NCBI GenBank assembly: GCA_009885805.1
Contig: VFJZ01000028.1
Span: forward strand, 1 to 64,000
Reading direction: 5' to 3'
Source of the DNA: Actinomycetota bacterium
GTDB lineage: Bacteria > Actinomycetota > Thermoleophilia > Gaiellales > F1-60-MAGs149
Length of the DNA stretch: 64,000 nucleotides
In this document: positions 1 to 9,770 of the stretch, one piece after another
Layout of the letters: the number at the start of each line of letters is the position of its first letter
Numbering within the stretch: position 1 is the first letter of the stretch
Position numbers and translations under genes: made by a program
Notes under the pieces: model-generated
The model's input: the letters and a program-made list of their open reading frames with translations, nothing else
Database searches by the model: none
What the model was told of the DNA's origin: nothing

Positions 1-1918
1 ACGAGCCGCCGCCACCCGACGAGGATGAGGAGGAGGACGGCGCCGAGGCGGCCGACGACAGCGACGAGCCGAGCCCGCCGTACAGGGACGTCGCGTCGGC
101 AAGGCCCGGCGTCGTCGCGGCAGCGAGGATCGAGTGGCCGTACAGCGCACCCGTCGCCACGCCGGCCGTCGCGACCTGCCCGCCGAGTCGTAGACGCGCC
201 GCCTCGGCGACCTGCTCCGCGCACCCGAACGCGGTGGCGTACACCAGCAGCTTCTCCCAGGTCGGCAGCGTGATCGGCGACTCGTCGTCCAGGCGCGGCA
301 GCTCCTCGAGGTACCGACGGAAGGCTTCCCAGCGCGCGATGCGCTCCCGCGCGGCCGCCTTCGTCGCTACCCAGACGGACCGCGGACCGGTCGCGACGAG
401 AAGCGCCGCGATCACGACCGCGCCTGCGACCAGCGCCACGCGCAGATCGGCCCACTGTCCGCGGTCGGCAACCCGCACGCAGAAGATGATCGTCAGTGCG
501 ATGCCGCCGATGCCGGTGACGAGGGCTAGCAGACGGGCGACGATCCCCACGGTCGGGAGGTGGAACTGGGCTCGCTCCTTCTTGAGAAGCGCCTGACGCG
601 CCCCCTCGAACGCTGCCTTGCGCGCGCCGTTCCGGGTCCGCTCGGCGTCGGGGAGTTCCTTGAGCAGCGGCGCCAGGTTCCGTAGCGCGACTGGCTCGTC
701 GCCGAGCACCGTCTCGACGATGTCGACCACCGCCTGCTCGTGCTTCGCGACGCGGATCGACCGGTCGCCCTGCGTGAGGAGGAGATCGGCGCCTTCGTCT
801 GTCTCGCCGACGGAGGTCGCGAAGCGTCCCTTGACGATCAGGTCGAGGAGCGTCGCGGCGAGCGCGTCGCCCCCGCCACCGAACGCGCTCGCCTGCTCGG
901 TCAGTGCGTGCGCCACCGCGGGCGAAGCGTCGTCGGGCGGCTCCGGGTAGTAGGTGACGGCCGTGTCGGGCCCGGTTGGTTCGCGGCCGTGGCGCCACCA
1001 GGCGAGGCCGAAGATGACGAGCGCGATCGCGAGTCCGGCGAGCGCGACGATGAGGACGACGGCGGGCCGGTTCGCGACGACCTGACGCAGGCGCCGTCCG
1101 TCGGTCGCCGTCGCGGCGAAATCGGCGGCCTCGGCCGCCTCGATCCGGCCGAACGCATCGCCCGGTTCGATCCGGGCACCCGGAACGGACACACCGAGGG
1201 CCGTCCGCGGCAGCAGGACGCGCAACTCGACGAACCGGCGGCGCGGGATCCCGGCGGCGGCGAGGACGATCCGGTCGCCCTGCCGCGCGACCGTGCCGCG
1301 CACCGAGCCGGGGTGGCCCCAGATCCGCTCCGCGCCCGCCGCGACCGGGCGCGGCAGCGTCAGCGTGGCGTCGAGGCGGTCGAGCGATCCTGCCCAGCCG
1401 TCACCCCAGACCTGCCAGAAGACGTCGACGGCGTCGTCGTGGACGCGCGTCAGGCCGCTGATCCGGTAGCGCAGCTCGAACGTCCGCTCCTCGTCGACGG
1501 CGTCGTAGTGCCAGACGATCCGCAGCACGCGTCGGCCGTCGGCCTCGGTGCCGGTGATACCGAAGGTATCCGACAGGCCGAACGAACCGAGGGCGGTGTT
1601 CGCTCCGGGCCGGTACAGCCGACCGTCCTCGGACACCTGGACGCCTTCGATCGCCGTGCCGTCGGGCATCGGAACATCGCGGTAGGCGCCGCCGAAGGTG
1701 CCGGAGAAGCGGAACGTGATCCGCTCGGTGACGTCCAGCGCTCCGTCGTCGCTCAGGCTGCCGTCCACCTTGGCGGCCGTCAGCCGGTAGTGCTTGTTCG
1801 TCCCCTCGACGTCGGTCTGCCCGCTCGTGTTCCAGGTAGCGGCGTACAGCGGCACCGCGAACAGCAGCGCCAGTATCGCCGTCGTCAGGGCGACGCGGAT
1901 GATGTCGCGGCGCGGCAC
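1..1918 (-). CDS. DUF2207-like predicted membrane protein (C-terminus truncated by window edge)
   Basis: GTG start at 1918; reads VPRRDIIRVALTTAILALLFAVPLYAATWNTSGQTDVEGTNKHYRL...; frame open to Ser/Gly-rich tail at window start; lies directly downstream of a LemA gene, a common pairing. Confidence 0.7.
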   Translation of the reverse strand, partial: MPRRDIIRVALTTAILALLFAVPLYAATWNTSGQTDVEGTNKHYRLTAAKVDGSLSDDGALDVTERITFRFSGTFGGAYRDVPMPDGTAIEGVQVSEDGRLYRPGANTALGSFGLSDTFGITGTEADGRRVLRIVWHYDAVDEERTFELRYRISGLTRVHDDAVDVFWQVWGDGWAGSLDRLDATLTLPRPVAAGAERIWGHPGSVRGTVARQGDRIVLAAAGIPRRRFVELRVLLPRTALGVSVPGARIEPGDAFGRIEAAEAADFAATATDGRRLRQVVANRPAVVLIVALAGLAIALVIFGLAWWRHGREPTGPDTAVTYYPEPPDDASPAVAHALTEQASAFGGGGDALAATLLDLIVKGRFATSVGETDEGADLLLTQGDRSIRVAKHEQAVVDIVETVLGDEPVALRNLAPLLKELPDAERTRNGARKAAFEGARQALLKKERAQFHLPTVGIVARLLALVTGIGGIALTIIFCVRVADRGQWADLRVALVAGAVVIAALLVATGPRSVWVATKAAARERIARWEAFRRYLEELPRLDDESPITLPTWEKLLVYATAFGCAEQVAEAARLRLGGQVATAGVATGALYGHSILAAATTPGLADATSLYGGLGSSLSSAASAPSSSSSSSGGGGS

Positions 1919-1920
1919 CG

Positions 1921-2444
1921 TTACTCCGCGAAGTACGGCATCGGCGCGAATCGGAAGGCGCCCGCGATCAGCGACCCGGGGAAGGTGTCGCGTCGGTCGG
2001 CGTAGGTCTGCACTGTCCTGTTGTAGACCATCCGCGCCCTGCGCAGGTCGCCCTCGATCTCGCGCAGCGCCGTGATCAGCTCGTCGGTTGCGGCCTGCGC
2101 CCGCAGCTGCGGATACCCCTCGATGACGACGACGAGCCGGGCGGTGGCCGCTCCGAGCGCCTCCTCAGCGGCTACGCGGTCGGTCGTCGGCCCGCCCGGC
2201 GTGGCGGTGCGCTCCACCTGCCCCCGGGCCTCCGCGACGGCCGTCAGCGTCTCCCGCTCGTGATCGAACGCTCCCTGCACGATCGCCGCCAGTCGCGGCA
2301 CCGCCTGTGCCCGGCGCACCAGCAGCGCGTCGCAGTCCGCCCACGTGTACCGGGCGCGGTTGCGCGCGCCGACGAGCCGGTTGTAGCCCAGCGCGATCGC
2401 GGCGACGACGAGCAGCGCCGCCACGGCCCCGAGCGTCGCGGCCA
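1921..2444 (-). CDS. LemA family protein
   Basis: MAATLGAVAALLVVAAIALGYNRLVGARNRARYTWADCDALLVRRAQAVPRL...MVYNRTVQTYADRRDTFPGSLIAGAFRF, typical LemA. Confidence 0.9.
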
Positions 2445-3086
2445 TCAGGTGAACAGCTCGGGATAGAGCCGCCGGCACAGCTCCTTCGCCTTGCCGTGCG
2501 GCGCCGGCACCAGCTTCTTGCCATACAGCGACGTCAAGTCGCGAGCGACATCGGCGAGGAAGCGCGCCGCGCGCTGCCGCTTCGCCTCGACCTCGAGGCG
2601 GGCCTCGGGCTCGCCGACCGGGTAGGTGATCCGGTCCCAGGCCAGCTCGAGCCGGTGAAGCCCCTGCACGTAGAGGTGCGAGGTACGGCGGTTCTTGAGC
2701 TCGCCGATGCACTCCAGCACGACGTCGTCCTCGAGCTTCGCCGGCGGGGCGAGCAGCTCCCAGAGGTGGTAACGGCGCAGCGTGGCGAGGATCTCCGCGG
2801 CGTCGACGGGGACGTGGTCGATCGGCACCTCGACCTCCTCGCGCTGGCGCGCGCCGTCCTCGCGCCACTCGCTTGGGCCCTTCCAGGTCAGCACCGGGTG
2901 CGGGAGGTTCGACTGCCGCCGGATCCGCAGCGAGCAGCCGGTCTTGCGCAGGCGCAGGTCCTGCGTGTCCCAGAACGCGTCCACGATCTCGAACGACAGC
3001 GACTCCGCGAGCGCGAAACCGGCCAGCTCCGCGGGCACCATCATCGCGTCGTTCGAGCGGTACAGGTACTGGAGTTCGATCTCCAC
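2445..3086 (-). CDS. CYTH domain-containing protein
   Basis: MEIELQYLYRSND... with paired E/K/R-rich strands (LRIRRQ, LEVEAKRQR) typical of CYTH tunnel proteins. Confidence 0.75.
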   Translation of the reverse strand: MEIELQYLYRSNDAMMVPAELAGFALAESLSFEIVDAFWDTQDLRLRKTGCSLRIRRQSNLPHPVLTWKGPSEWREDGARQREEVEVPIDHVPVDAAEILATLRRYHLWELLAPPAKLEDDVVLECIGELKNRRTSHLYVQGLHRLELAWDRITYPVGEPEARLEVEAKRQRAARFLADVARDLTSLYGKKLVPAPHGKAKELCRRLYPELFT

Positions 3087-3139
3087 GCCCGTATTGGAGC
3101 ACGGCGACCGCCGGCCACCGCCGCAGTATCGTTCGCGGC

Positions 3140-4504
3140 GTGTTCGACTCGCTCGCCGACCGGCTCAACAGCACGCTCACCGACCTTCGCTCGCGGGGTC
3201 GGCTGAGCCCGGAGGACGTGGCTGCGGCGATGCGCGAGATCAGGCTCGCGCTGCTCGAGGCGGACGTGAACTTCAAGGTCGTGAAGTCGTTCGTGGAGAC
3301 GGTGCGCGAGCGGGCGGTTGGCGATGGTGTGCTCGGCGGCCTGAACCCGGGCCAGCAGGTGATCAAGATCGTCAACGAGGAGCTGACGGCGCTGATGGGG
3401 ACCGGCGCCGCGAAGCTGCGGCTGAAGTCGAGCCCGTCGGTGATCCTGTTGGCCGGCCTCCAGGGCGCCGGCAAGACGACCGCCTGCGGCAAGCTGGCGA
3501 TGCTCCTCGCGAAGCAGGGCAGGAAGCCGGCGCTGGTCGCCTGCGACGTGTACCGGCCGGCGGCGATCGACCAGCTGCAGACGGTCGGCGGGCAGGCCGG
3601 CGTGCCGGTCTTCGAGCGCGGCGCCGACGTCGACCCGGCCGAGATTGCAGTCTGGGGCGTCCAGCAGGCGCGTCAGCAGGGCCGCGACGTCGTCATCGTC
3701 GACACGGCCGGACGACTTCACGTCGACGCCGAACTGATGGACGAGCTCGTCCGCATCCGTGACGCCGTGAAGCCGGACGACACGCTGCTCGTCCTCGACG
3801 CGATGACCGGCCAGGACGCCGTCAACGTCGCGGAGACGTTCCGCGAGCGGGTCGATTTCAGCGGCATCCTCCTGACCAAGCTGGACGGCGACGCGCGCGG
3901 CGGCGCGGCGCTGTCGGTGCGGGCCGTCACGGGCGTGCCGATCGTCTACGCGTCCGTTGGCGAGAAGCTCGACCAGCTGGAGGAGTTCCATCCCGACCGG
4001 ATGGCCTCCCGGATCCTGGGGATGGGCGACGTGCTGACGCTGATCGAGCGCATCTCCGAGAACGTCGATGCCGACCGCGCGGCCGAGATGGAGCGCAAGC
4101 TGCAGCGGTCCGAGTTCACCCTCGACGATCTCCTTGACCAGCTGCGGACGATCCGCAAGATGGGCTCGCTGGGCGGCCTGGCGAAGATGATCCCCGGGCT
4201 CGGCAAGCAGCTTCGAGGCATGGATGTCGACGACCGGCAGCTCGATCGGGTCGAGGCGATTATCCTGTCCATGACTCCTCAGGAGCGGCGGAGCCCGGAG
4301 ATCGTCAACGGCACCCGTCGAGCCCGCATCGCGCGGGGCTCCGGGACGTCGGTGCAGCAGATCAACGCCCTGCTGCAGCAGCACCGCCAGATGAAGAAGA
4401 TGATGAAGGGGCTCGCCGGTGGCAAGATGCCGGGGATGCCGGCGATACCGGGCCTGCCCGCCGCGGCTGGCACGGCCCACAAGAAGCGCAGGAAGAAGAG
4501 GTAG
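3140..4504 (+). CDS. ffh: signal recognition particle protein Ffh
   Basis: GTG start [38 protein letters not shown]-domain tail [14 protein letters not shown]. Confidence 0.97.
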   Translation: MFDSLADRLNSTLTDLRSRGRLSPEDVAAAMREIRLALLEADVNFKVVKSFVETVRERAVGDGVLGGLNPGQQVIKIVNEELTALMGTGAAKLRLKSSPSVILLAGLQGAGKTTACGKLAMLLAKQGRKPALVACDVYRPAAIDQLQTVGGQAGVPVFERGADVDPAEIAVWGVQQARQQGRDVVIVDTAGRLHVDAELMDELVRIRDAVKPDDTLLVLDAMTGQDAVNVAETFRERVDFSGILLTKLDGDARGGAALSVRAVTGVPIVYASVGEKLDQLEEFHPDRMASRILGMGDVLTLIERISENVDADRAAEMERKLQRSEFTLDDLLDQLRTIRKMGSLGGLAKMIPGLGKQLRGMDVDDRQLDRVEAIILSMTPQERRSPEIVNGTRRARIARGSGTSVQQINALLQQHRQMKKMMKGLAGGKMPGMPAIPGLPAAAGTAHKKRRKKR

Positions 4505-4511
4505 GTACGCG

Positions 4512-4751
4512 TTGCTGAAGATTCGATTGACACGTGTCGGCTCGAAGAAGAACCCGATCTACCGGGTCGTTGTTGCCGACTCGCGGTCGCCGCGCGACGG
4601 CGCCGCCGTCGAGTACATCGGTCGCTACAACCCGCAGCTCGAGCCGTCGCTGATCGAGATCAACGCCGAGCGGGCCCGGCACTGGCTGTCGGTCGGCGCC
4701 AAGCCGTCGGACCCGGTCCGCCGGCTGCTCCAGAAGTCAGGCATCGTCTAG
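4512..4751 (+). CDS. rpsP: 30S ribosomal protein S16
   Basis: TTG start; [41 protein letters not shown]. Confidence 0.95.
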   Translation: MLKIRLTRVGSKKNPIYRVVVADSRSPRDGAAVEYIGRYNPQLEPSLIEINAERARHWLSVGAKPSDPVRRLLQKSGIV

Positions 4752-4755
4752 CCCC

Positions 4756-5013
4756 GTGGCCGTGGAGCCGCCGCGCGACGCCCGTGGGCTCGCCGAGTAT
4801 CTGGTGCGGCGACTCGTCGACGAGCCCGACGCCGTCGCCGTCGTCGAGGAGCAGCGCGATGGCGAGCGGCTGCTGCGGGTGACGGTCGCGCCAGATGACC
4901 GCGGAAAGGTCATCGGCCGGCAGGGCCGGATCGTGCGTGCGCTACGCACCGTCGTCCGCGCCGGCGGCGTGCGCGGTGACGAGCGGATCACGCTCGAACT
5001 CGACGGCGACTGA
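4756..5013 (+). CDS. khpA: KH domain RNA-binding protein (KhpA-like)
   Basis: KH GxxG variant APDDRGKVIGRQGRIVRALRTVVRA; located between rpsP and rimM. Confidence 0.88.
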   Translation: MAVEPPRDARGLAEYLVRRLVDEPDAVAVVEEQRDGERLLRVTVAPDDRGKVIGRQGRIVRALRTVVRAGGVRGDERITLELDGD

Positions 5014-5015
5014 GC

Positions 5016-5501
5016 ATGGGGCGGCGCCCCGATCGGGTGCGCGTCGGCACGGTCGGGCGTCCGCACGGGCTCGACGGGACGGTCGTCGTGGAGTCGCCGT
5101 GCGGCTGGTTCGCGTTCGCGCGCGGTGCCGAGGTGCTCGTCGCTGGGACGCCGCGCCTGATCTCCCGTCGCGCGGGCACCGACGCGCGTCCGCTGATCGC
5201 CTTCGCGGGGATCGACAGCCGGGAGGGGTCGGAGGAGCTGCGCGGCGTGCCGCTCGAGCTCCCGTCCGACCTGCTGCCCGAGCCGGAGGAGGGGGCGTGG
5301 TTCCGCTTCGACCTCGTCGGCTGCGTCGTCTGGCAGGGGGCCGAACGCCTCGGGGTGGTCGCGGCCGTCGAGGACGGCGTCGCCCACGACGTGCTCCTGC
5401 TCGACTCCGGCGAGCGCCTGCCCTTCGTCGAGGCTGTCGTCCCTGTCGTCGATGTCCCCGGTCGACGGATCGAGGTCGACCCGGGCTTCACGGTCGCATG
5501 A
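5016..5501 (+). CDS. rimM: ribosome maturation factor RimM
   Basis: RVGTVGRPHGLDGTVVVES...; PRC-barrel-like C-terminus ending VPGRRIEVDPGF; operon position. Confidence 0.92.
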   Translation: MGRRPDRVRVGTVGRPHGLDGTVVVESPCGWFAFARGAEVLVAGTPRLISRRAGTDARPLIAFAGIDSREGSEELRGVPLELPSDLLPEPEEGAWFRFDLVGCVVWQGAERLGVVAAVEDGVAHDVLLLDSGERLPFVEAVVPVVDVPGRRIEVDPGFTVA

Positions 5502-6217
5502 GCCCGCCGCTGCAGATCGACGTCCTGACGCTGTTCCCGAGCTGGTTCTCGTGGCTCGTCGAGGAGCGGCATGTCGCGAACGCTCTCGGCGGGTCACTGG
5601 CGCTGCGCCTGCACAACATCCGCGACCACTCGCCCCTGAAGCACCGGATGGTGGACGACACGCCGTACGGCGGCGGCGCGGGGATGCTGATCCGCGTCGA
5701 TGTCGCCGTGGCGGCGGTCGAGGGTGCGCTCGGCGCGCCGCTCGCCGAGGTGCGGGCGCAGCGGCGGGTCGTCGTGCTCGATCCGGGCGGACGCGCCTTC
5801 GACGACGCCTGCGCGCGCGACCTCGCGACGGGGCTCGGCATCGTCCTGCTGTGCGGGCGCTACGAGGGATTCGACCACCGCGCCCACGAGCACGTGGCGA
5901 CGGAGGCGATCTCGCTCGGCCCGTACGTCGTCAGCGGCGGCGAGGTGGCGGCGATGGTCGTGATCGATGCGGTTGCGCGTCACCTCGACGGCGCCCTCGG
6001 CGCTTCGGAGTCGGCCGAGTCGGAGTCGTTCTCGCCGGCGCTCGGTGGGCGGCTGGAGCATCCGCACTACACGCGGCCGGAGCGGTTCGGGGAGTGGGGT
6101 GTGCCGGAGGTGCTGCTGTCGGGCGATCACGGTGCGATCGCGCGCTGGCGCGAGGAGGCGTCCGTGGCCCGGACGGAGGCGGCGCGACCCAGGGGGGGGT
6201 CAAATCTCAACCGGTGA
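5498..6217 (+). CDS. trmD: tRNA (guanine-N1)-methyltransferase TrmD; C-terminal residues derive from IS-like repeat
   Basis: IDVLTLFPSWF...DDTPYGGGAGM...LLCGRYEGFDHR...LEHPHYTRPE; last residues GSNLNR* encoded by GGGGGTCAAATCTCAACCGGTGA. Confidence 0.95.
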   Translation: MSPPLQIDVLTLFPSWFSWLVEERHVANALGGSLALRLHNIRDHSPLKHRMVDDTPYGGGAGMLIRVDVAVAAVEGALGAPLAEVRAQRRVVVLDPGGRAFDDACARDLATGLGIVLLCGRYEGFDHRAHEHVATEAISLGPYVVSGGEVAAMVVIDAVARHLDGALGASESAESESFSPALGGRLEHPHYTRPERFGEWGVPEVLLSGDHGAIARWREEASVARTEAARPRGGSNLNR

Positions 6218-6239
6218 AAGGGGGTCAATTCTCAACCGG
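6195..6239. repeat. two near-identical direct repeats resembling IS21-type terminal repeats
   Basis: GGGGGTCAAATCTCAACCGG (6195-6214) and GGGGGTCAATTCTCAACCGG (6220-6239): 19/20 identity, 25-bp period; IS21-type assignment is from memory of such termini. Confidence 0.65.
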
Positions 6240-6350
6240 ACTTGACAGGCTGAATCCGCCTGGTGGGTCGCAACGGCTGTATCCACGGTGTAGGACGTGC
6301 TCCAATCGGCAAGGAGGCCAGGTTCGCGCGGAGGCGAGGAGGCGCGACGA

Positions 6351-6767
6351 GTGACGCGGGTGAAGTTCGAACTAGAGACCACGACCAAAGAATCGGATCT
6401 CTGTCCGGGCTGCGGCGCCACGCAGGACGTTTACTCCGGATACGTTCACCAGGTGGGAGGCGGGACATACGCGGCGTATGAAGTCATTCGTGCTGTCAGC
6501 CACCACAGCGGGATCGACGTCTATCTCCTCTTTGGGCCGTGGGGCGTTGAGGACGCGTCCGAAGACCTGTTCTACTTCGTCCGGCTGAGGTTCGACGCCA
6601 TCGAGCCGCTGGGCGAACCGGCGTTTGACGACCCAACGTTGTCGGGATTCCATGGGCGTCCGCTCGCACCTCGGGATGCCAAGCGGCACTCGGATCGCGA
6701 CCTCTTCAGAGCCGTTGCCCGCTTCGTTGCTCAACAAGACCGTCGGATCCCCAGGACGTCATCTTGA
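6351..6767 (+). CDS. hypothetical protein with CPGCG zinc-finger-like motif
   Basis: VTRVKFELETTTKESDLCPGCGATQDVYSGYVHQVGGGTYAAYEVIRAV...; coherent hydrophobic/charged pattern. Confidence 0.55.
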   Translation: MTRVKFELETTTKESDLCPGCGATQDVYSGYVHQVGGGTYAAYEVIRAVSHHSGIDVYLLFGPWGVEDASEDLFYFVRLRFDAIEPLGEPAFDDPTLSGFHGRPLAPRDAKRHSDRDLFRAVARFVAQQDRRIPRTSS

Positions 6768-7019
6768 GCACGTGCGCGGCGTACGTGGCCGGTGCGGCCA
6801 CTGGGGCCGATGTTGTATGCGGGAGACGGTCGTGTGGGACGTGCCAGTCAGCGGCGCCGGCGCACCTTGGAACCTGTCGGACGCGATCCGCGGGCCCGAC
6901 GAAGCGGGACACGCCGACCACGCTGCAGCCCTACCTGACGCGCTGCCCGTTGGGGCACCGGCAGCCCACCCGTTCGATGGCGGGGCACGCCGCGGAGACG
7001 AGTCCTCGCTACCGCGCCC

Positions 7020-7581
7020 GTCGCCTGGCGCGAGGCCGGACCGGCCGACGGCGACGTCGTCGTGTTGCTGCACGGACTGGGCGGGTCGCGTCTCGCCTGG
7101 GAGCCGCAGCTCGTGGGTCTGGTGAGAACGCCTTGTCGTTGCCACCTGGCGCGGGGTCGGCGCTGCGTCGTCTGGGACTCCGCGGCTACGGCGCGAGCGC
7201 ACCACCGGCAGGCGATATCACGTTCGCCGGACTCGCGGACGCATGGGCCGACCTGCTCGACCGCCTCGGCTGCGGGCGTGCGGATCTTGTCGGCCTGTCG
7301 ATGGGCGGGATGGTGGCGCTGCACACGGCGGTGCGGCACCCGTCGCGGGTGCGGCGGCTGGGGCTGCTGGCGGGGGGTTCGGGGAGGTGCGGGCGCCGAC
7401 GCTGGTGATCGTCGGCGAGGACGACACGGAGACGCCGCCTGCGTACGCGGAGGCACTCGCCGCCGGCGTCCCCGGTGCGCGGCTGGAGCGGATCGCCGCC
7501 GCCGGCCAGCTCGTCAACCTGGAGCGCCCCGAGGTCGTCAACGGCCTGCTCGCCGACTTCCTCGCCGGAGACGCCGCGTGA
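7020..7581 (+). pseudogene. alpha/beta hydrolase, decayed (frameshifts and internal deletion)
   Basis: VVLLHGLGGSRLAWEPQL then frame change to RGYGASAPPAGDITFAGLADAWADLLDRLGCGRADLVGLSMGGMVALHTAVRHPSRVRRLGLL, then third frame VRAPTLVIVGEDDTETPPAYAEALAAGVPGARL; segment between nucleophile elbow and Asp region missing. Confidence 0.8.
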
Positions 7582-7659
7582 CGCGCGACCTCGTCGAGGA
7601 GGTGCGCCGGCTCGGGCCGGCGATCGGGGGTGTCGGCGGTGTCGTGAGTGGTCGGCGTT

Positions 7660-7940
7660 TGGGTCGGTGTGGTGGCGGTGGCGCGCTGCTCAGGCAGAGT
7701 CACCTTGCGGGTGAACGCTACAGCGCGGATCGGTCGGATGCCAGTGGTGGCTGATCAGGACGGGTCGACCGGCCGGGTCGGGCTGGGACTGGTTGCGGAG
7801 CTGGCGGATCGGCTTGGTCTGACGGCGCCGCTGTCGGGTGCGGTCGCGGGCCGCACGACGCGGCGTAGCCGCGTCGATGACGGCAAGGGTGCTGCGTGAC
7901 CTGGTGCTGACGCACGACCTGGCCGGACGCGACGATGCAG
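7660..7940 (+). mobile_element. IS1380-family transposase 5' remnant (frameshifted, truncated)
   Basis: VGLGLVAELADRLGLTAPLSGAVAGRTTRRSRVDDGK then other frame VLRDLVLT: N-terminal signature of IS1380-type transposases. Confidence 0.65.
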
Positions 7941-7967
7941 GCCGATCCGACGCGCCTCGGAGGACGC

Positions 7968-8837
7968 TCAACCGATATCGAGCGCGATCTCGTGGTACTC
8001 GAGAAGATCAGCCGCCGAGACCTCGCTCGCGTCGAGAACGTTCGCGTTGATCGTGTAGTCCCCGCCGCGGGCCGCATGGTTGAGCGCCTTGCGGACCGCC
8101 CTGGTGAGACCCTCGACCTCGGATGCGTGCACCTTGTGCTGCTCGCGCAGGCCGGGGTCGGTCAGCAGCAGGAGCGAGCAGTTCGGTCTACCGGGCGTCC
8201 ATCGCAGCCCAGTCCAGATCACGCACGCGAACGCGCGGTCGAACGGCTGCTTCGCGACGATCTGCGCGACCGCCCGGTCGATCGGCCGCGACACCTGCGT
8301 GACGATCTCGTCGGGAAACGCAGTTCGGCCGAGACGCCGGCCGAGCCAGCCGCCGAGTGCGGCGCGCCGCGGCTCGGAGAGCGGGCATTCGATGCGACGG
8401 ATGTGCGGCGAGAGCAGAGCGAGCTTCTCGATGCTCTGAAGCACCCGTCCGTCGACCACCAACTGCTCGTCGGCGCGGCCGGGGAGCGGCGGATAGGCGA
8501 AGAGGCGCACGCTCATGACCCCGTTCGACAAGGCGTACGCCTTGTCGTCGACACGCGTCAGGGGCGCGACGACCACGTACTGCTCGACCGACGGGTCGCG
8601 CGCAAGGTCGCAGTCCTGGCTGACGACGACGCAGAGTCCAGACGCGAGGCGCCCTTCCCGGGCCATCACCGGCTCCTCGTGCGGAACCCCCTCGACCTCG
8701 CGCGGGTACGCCGGCGAATCCGGCGACCAGAGCGTGACCAGCTTCCCGATCTCCAGCACGTCGCCCTGCCGCAACGAGCGCAGCAGCTGATCGAGCGCCG
8801 CAGCGTCGACCGCGACGTGCTCCGTCGCGTCGTCCAC
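7968..8837 (-). CDS. hypothetical protein with LCVVVSQDCDLARDP motif
   Basis: 289 aa coherent ORF, starts 5 bp after the stop of the upstream HTH gene. Confidence 0.75.
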   Translation of the reverse strand: MDDATEHVAVDAAALDQLLRSLRQGDVLEIGKLVTLWSPDSPAYPREVEGVPHEEPVMAREGRLASGLCVVVSQDCDLARDPSVEQYVVVAPLTRVDDKAYALSNGVMSVRLFAYPPLPGRADEQLVVDGRVLQSIEKLALLSPHIRRIECPLSEPRRAALGGWLGRRLGRTAFPDEIVTQVSRPIDRAVAQIVAKQPFDRAFACVIWTGLRWTPGRPNCSLLLLTDPGLREQHKVHASEVEGLTRAVRKALNHAARGGDYTINANVLDASEVSAADLLEYHEIALDIG

Positions 8838-8842
8838 TCGCG

Positions 8843-9274
8843 CTACGACCCGGTCGCCGCGCTGGCGATGAAGCGACTGCTACCGGGCAGGTCGATCAGT
8901 GGAACGGCGAGGACGACGCTGTCTCCTGCGGCATGGTCGGCCTGCAGATGGTCGGTATCCGCGAAGATCGTGTCGATTGATTGCGCCTGCCAGCGCTGGG
9001 CGCGCCGGATCGGCCTGTTGCCTTGCTCGGCGCTCAACCGCGGGGTCGTCTCCTCAGCAGCGAGTGGCTCGAGCCGCCGCGGGCGCGCGAGGCGCAGCGC
9101 AGCGCGGACGTCGTCGATATCGAACCGACGGTGCCCCTTCAACGTCCGCGTGCATGGGATCAGACCCTCACTCGCGTACTGGCGCACCGTCTGCTCCGTG
9201 ACGTTCAGCTCCGCGGCGATCGTCTTCGTCGTCAGCGTGTGATTGACTCCGGCCATGATCGAATGATAGGCCAT
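8843..9274 (-). CDS. MerR/excisionase-type HTH DNA-binding protein
   Basis: TTKTIAAELNVTEQTVRQYASEGLIPCTRTLKGHRRFDIDDVRAAL; alternative start at 9256. Confidence 0.75.
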   Translation of the reverse strand: MAYHSIMAGVNHTLTTKTIAAELNVTEQTVRQYASEGLIPCTRTLKGHRRFDIDDVRAALRLARPRRLEPLAAEETTPRLSAEQGNRPIRRAQRWQAQSIDTIFADTDHLQADHAAGDSVVLAVPLIDLPGSSRFIASAATGS

Positions 9275-9291
9275 GGCTTCTTCGTTTGCAG

Positions 9292-9308
9292 TGTTTTCTT
9301 TGTTTTCT
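9292..9308 (-). promoter_or_regulatory. direct repeat upstream of HTH gene, candidate operator
   Basis: TGTTTTCT at 9292-9299 and 9301-9308 (9-bp period) in an AT-rich patch 18 bp upstream of the ATG at 9274. Confidence 0.35.
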
Positions 9309-9529
9309 GGATCCGCGAAGGCGCGACGCTCGCCCGCGGCCAGCGGCGCGCACGGCCGAGGCCGCGTCAACGGCGCGGATCCCCGCCTGGACGGGCTGGC
9401 GAATCGGTCTCCACTTCGCCCGTCGCCTCCTTCGTCACGAGGTCGATCTCCTAGACAAGTCGACTGACCTGCTAGGCGATGTTGACGAAGGTCACGTCCG
9501 CGAGCAGCGGATCCGAAGAGGCACACCCT

Positions 9530-9770
9530 GACCTGACCGGCCCCTCCGCCGCCCGACCGATTCCGAGGCCGTGAAGCGGCTTGGACTCGCCTGAAGGGTG
9601 TCGTTATCCGGATTCTCAGGCAGCAGCGTGAAGCCGCGATGGGGACGCTCGTGGTTGTAGTGCTCGACGTACTCGACGAGGACGCGGCGGCGGTGATGCT
9701 CGTTGCGGATCAGGATCCAGTCGAGGCACTCGCTGGGGATCGTTCGGACGACGCGTTCGGCGACGACGCG
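9530..9770 (-). mobile_element. IS3/IS481-type integrase (rve) C-terminal remnant
   Basis: Minus-strand translation [51 protein letters not shown]; no intact N-terminal transposase. Confidence 0.85.

Noticed and set aside
9530-9770. Complete functional IS3/IS481 transposase
   Set aside because: Only the C-terminal integrase core is present; no catalytic N-terminal part or matching terminal inverted repeats seen.
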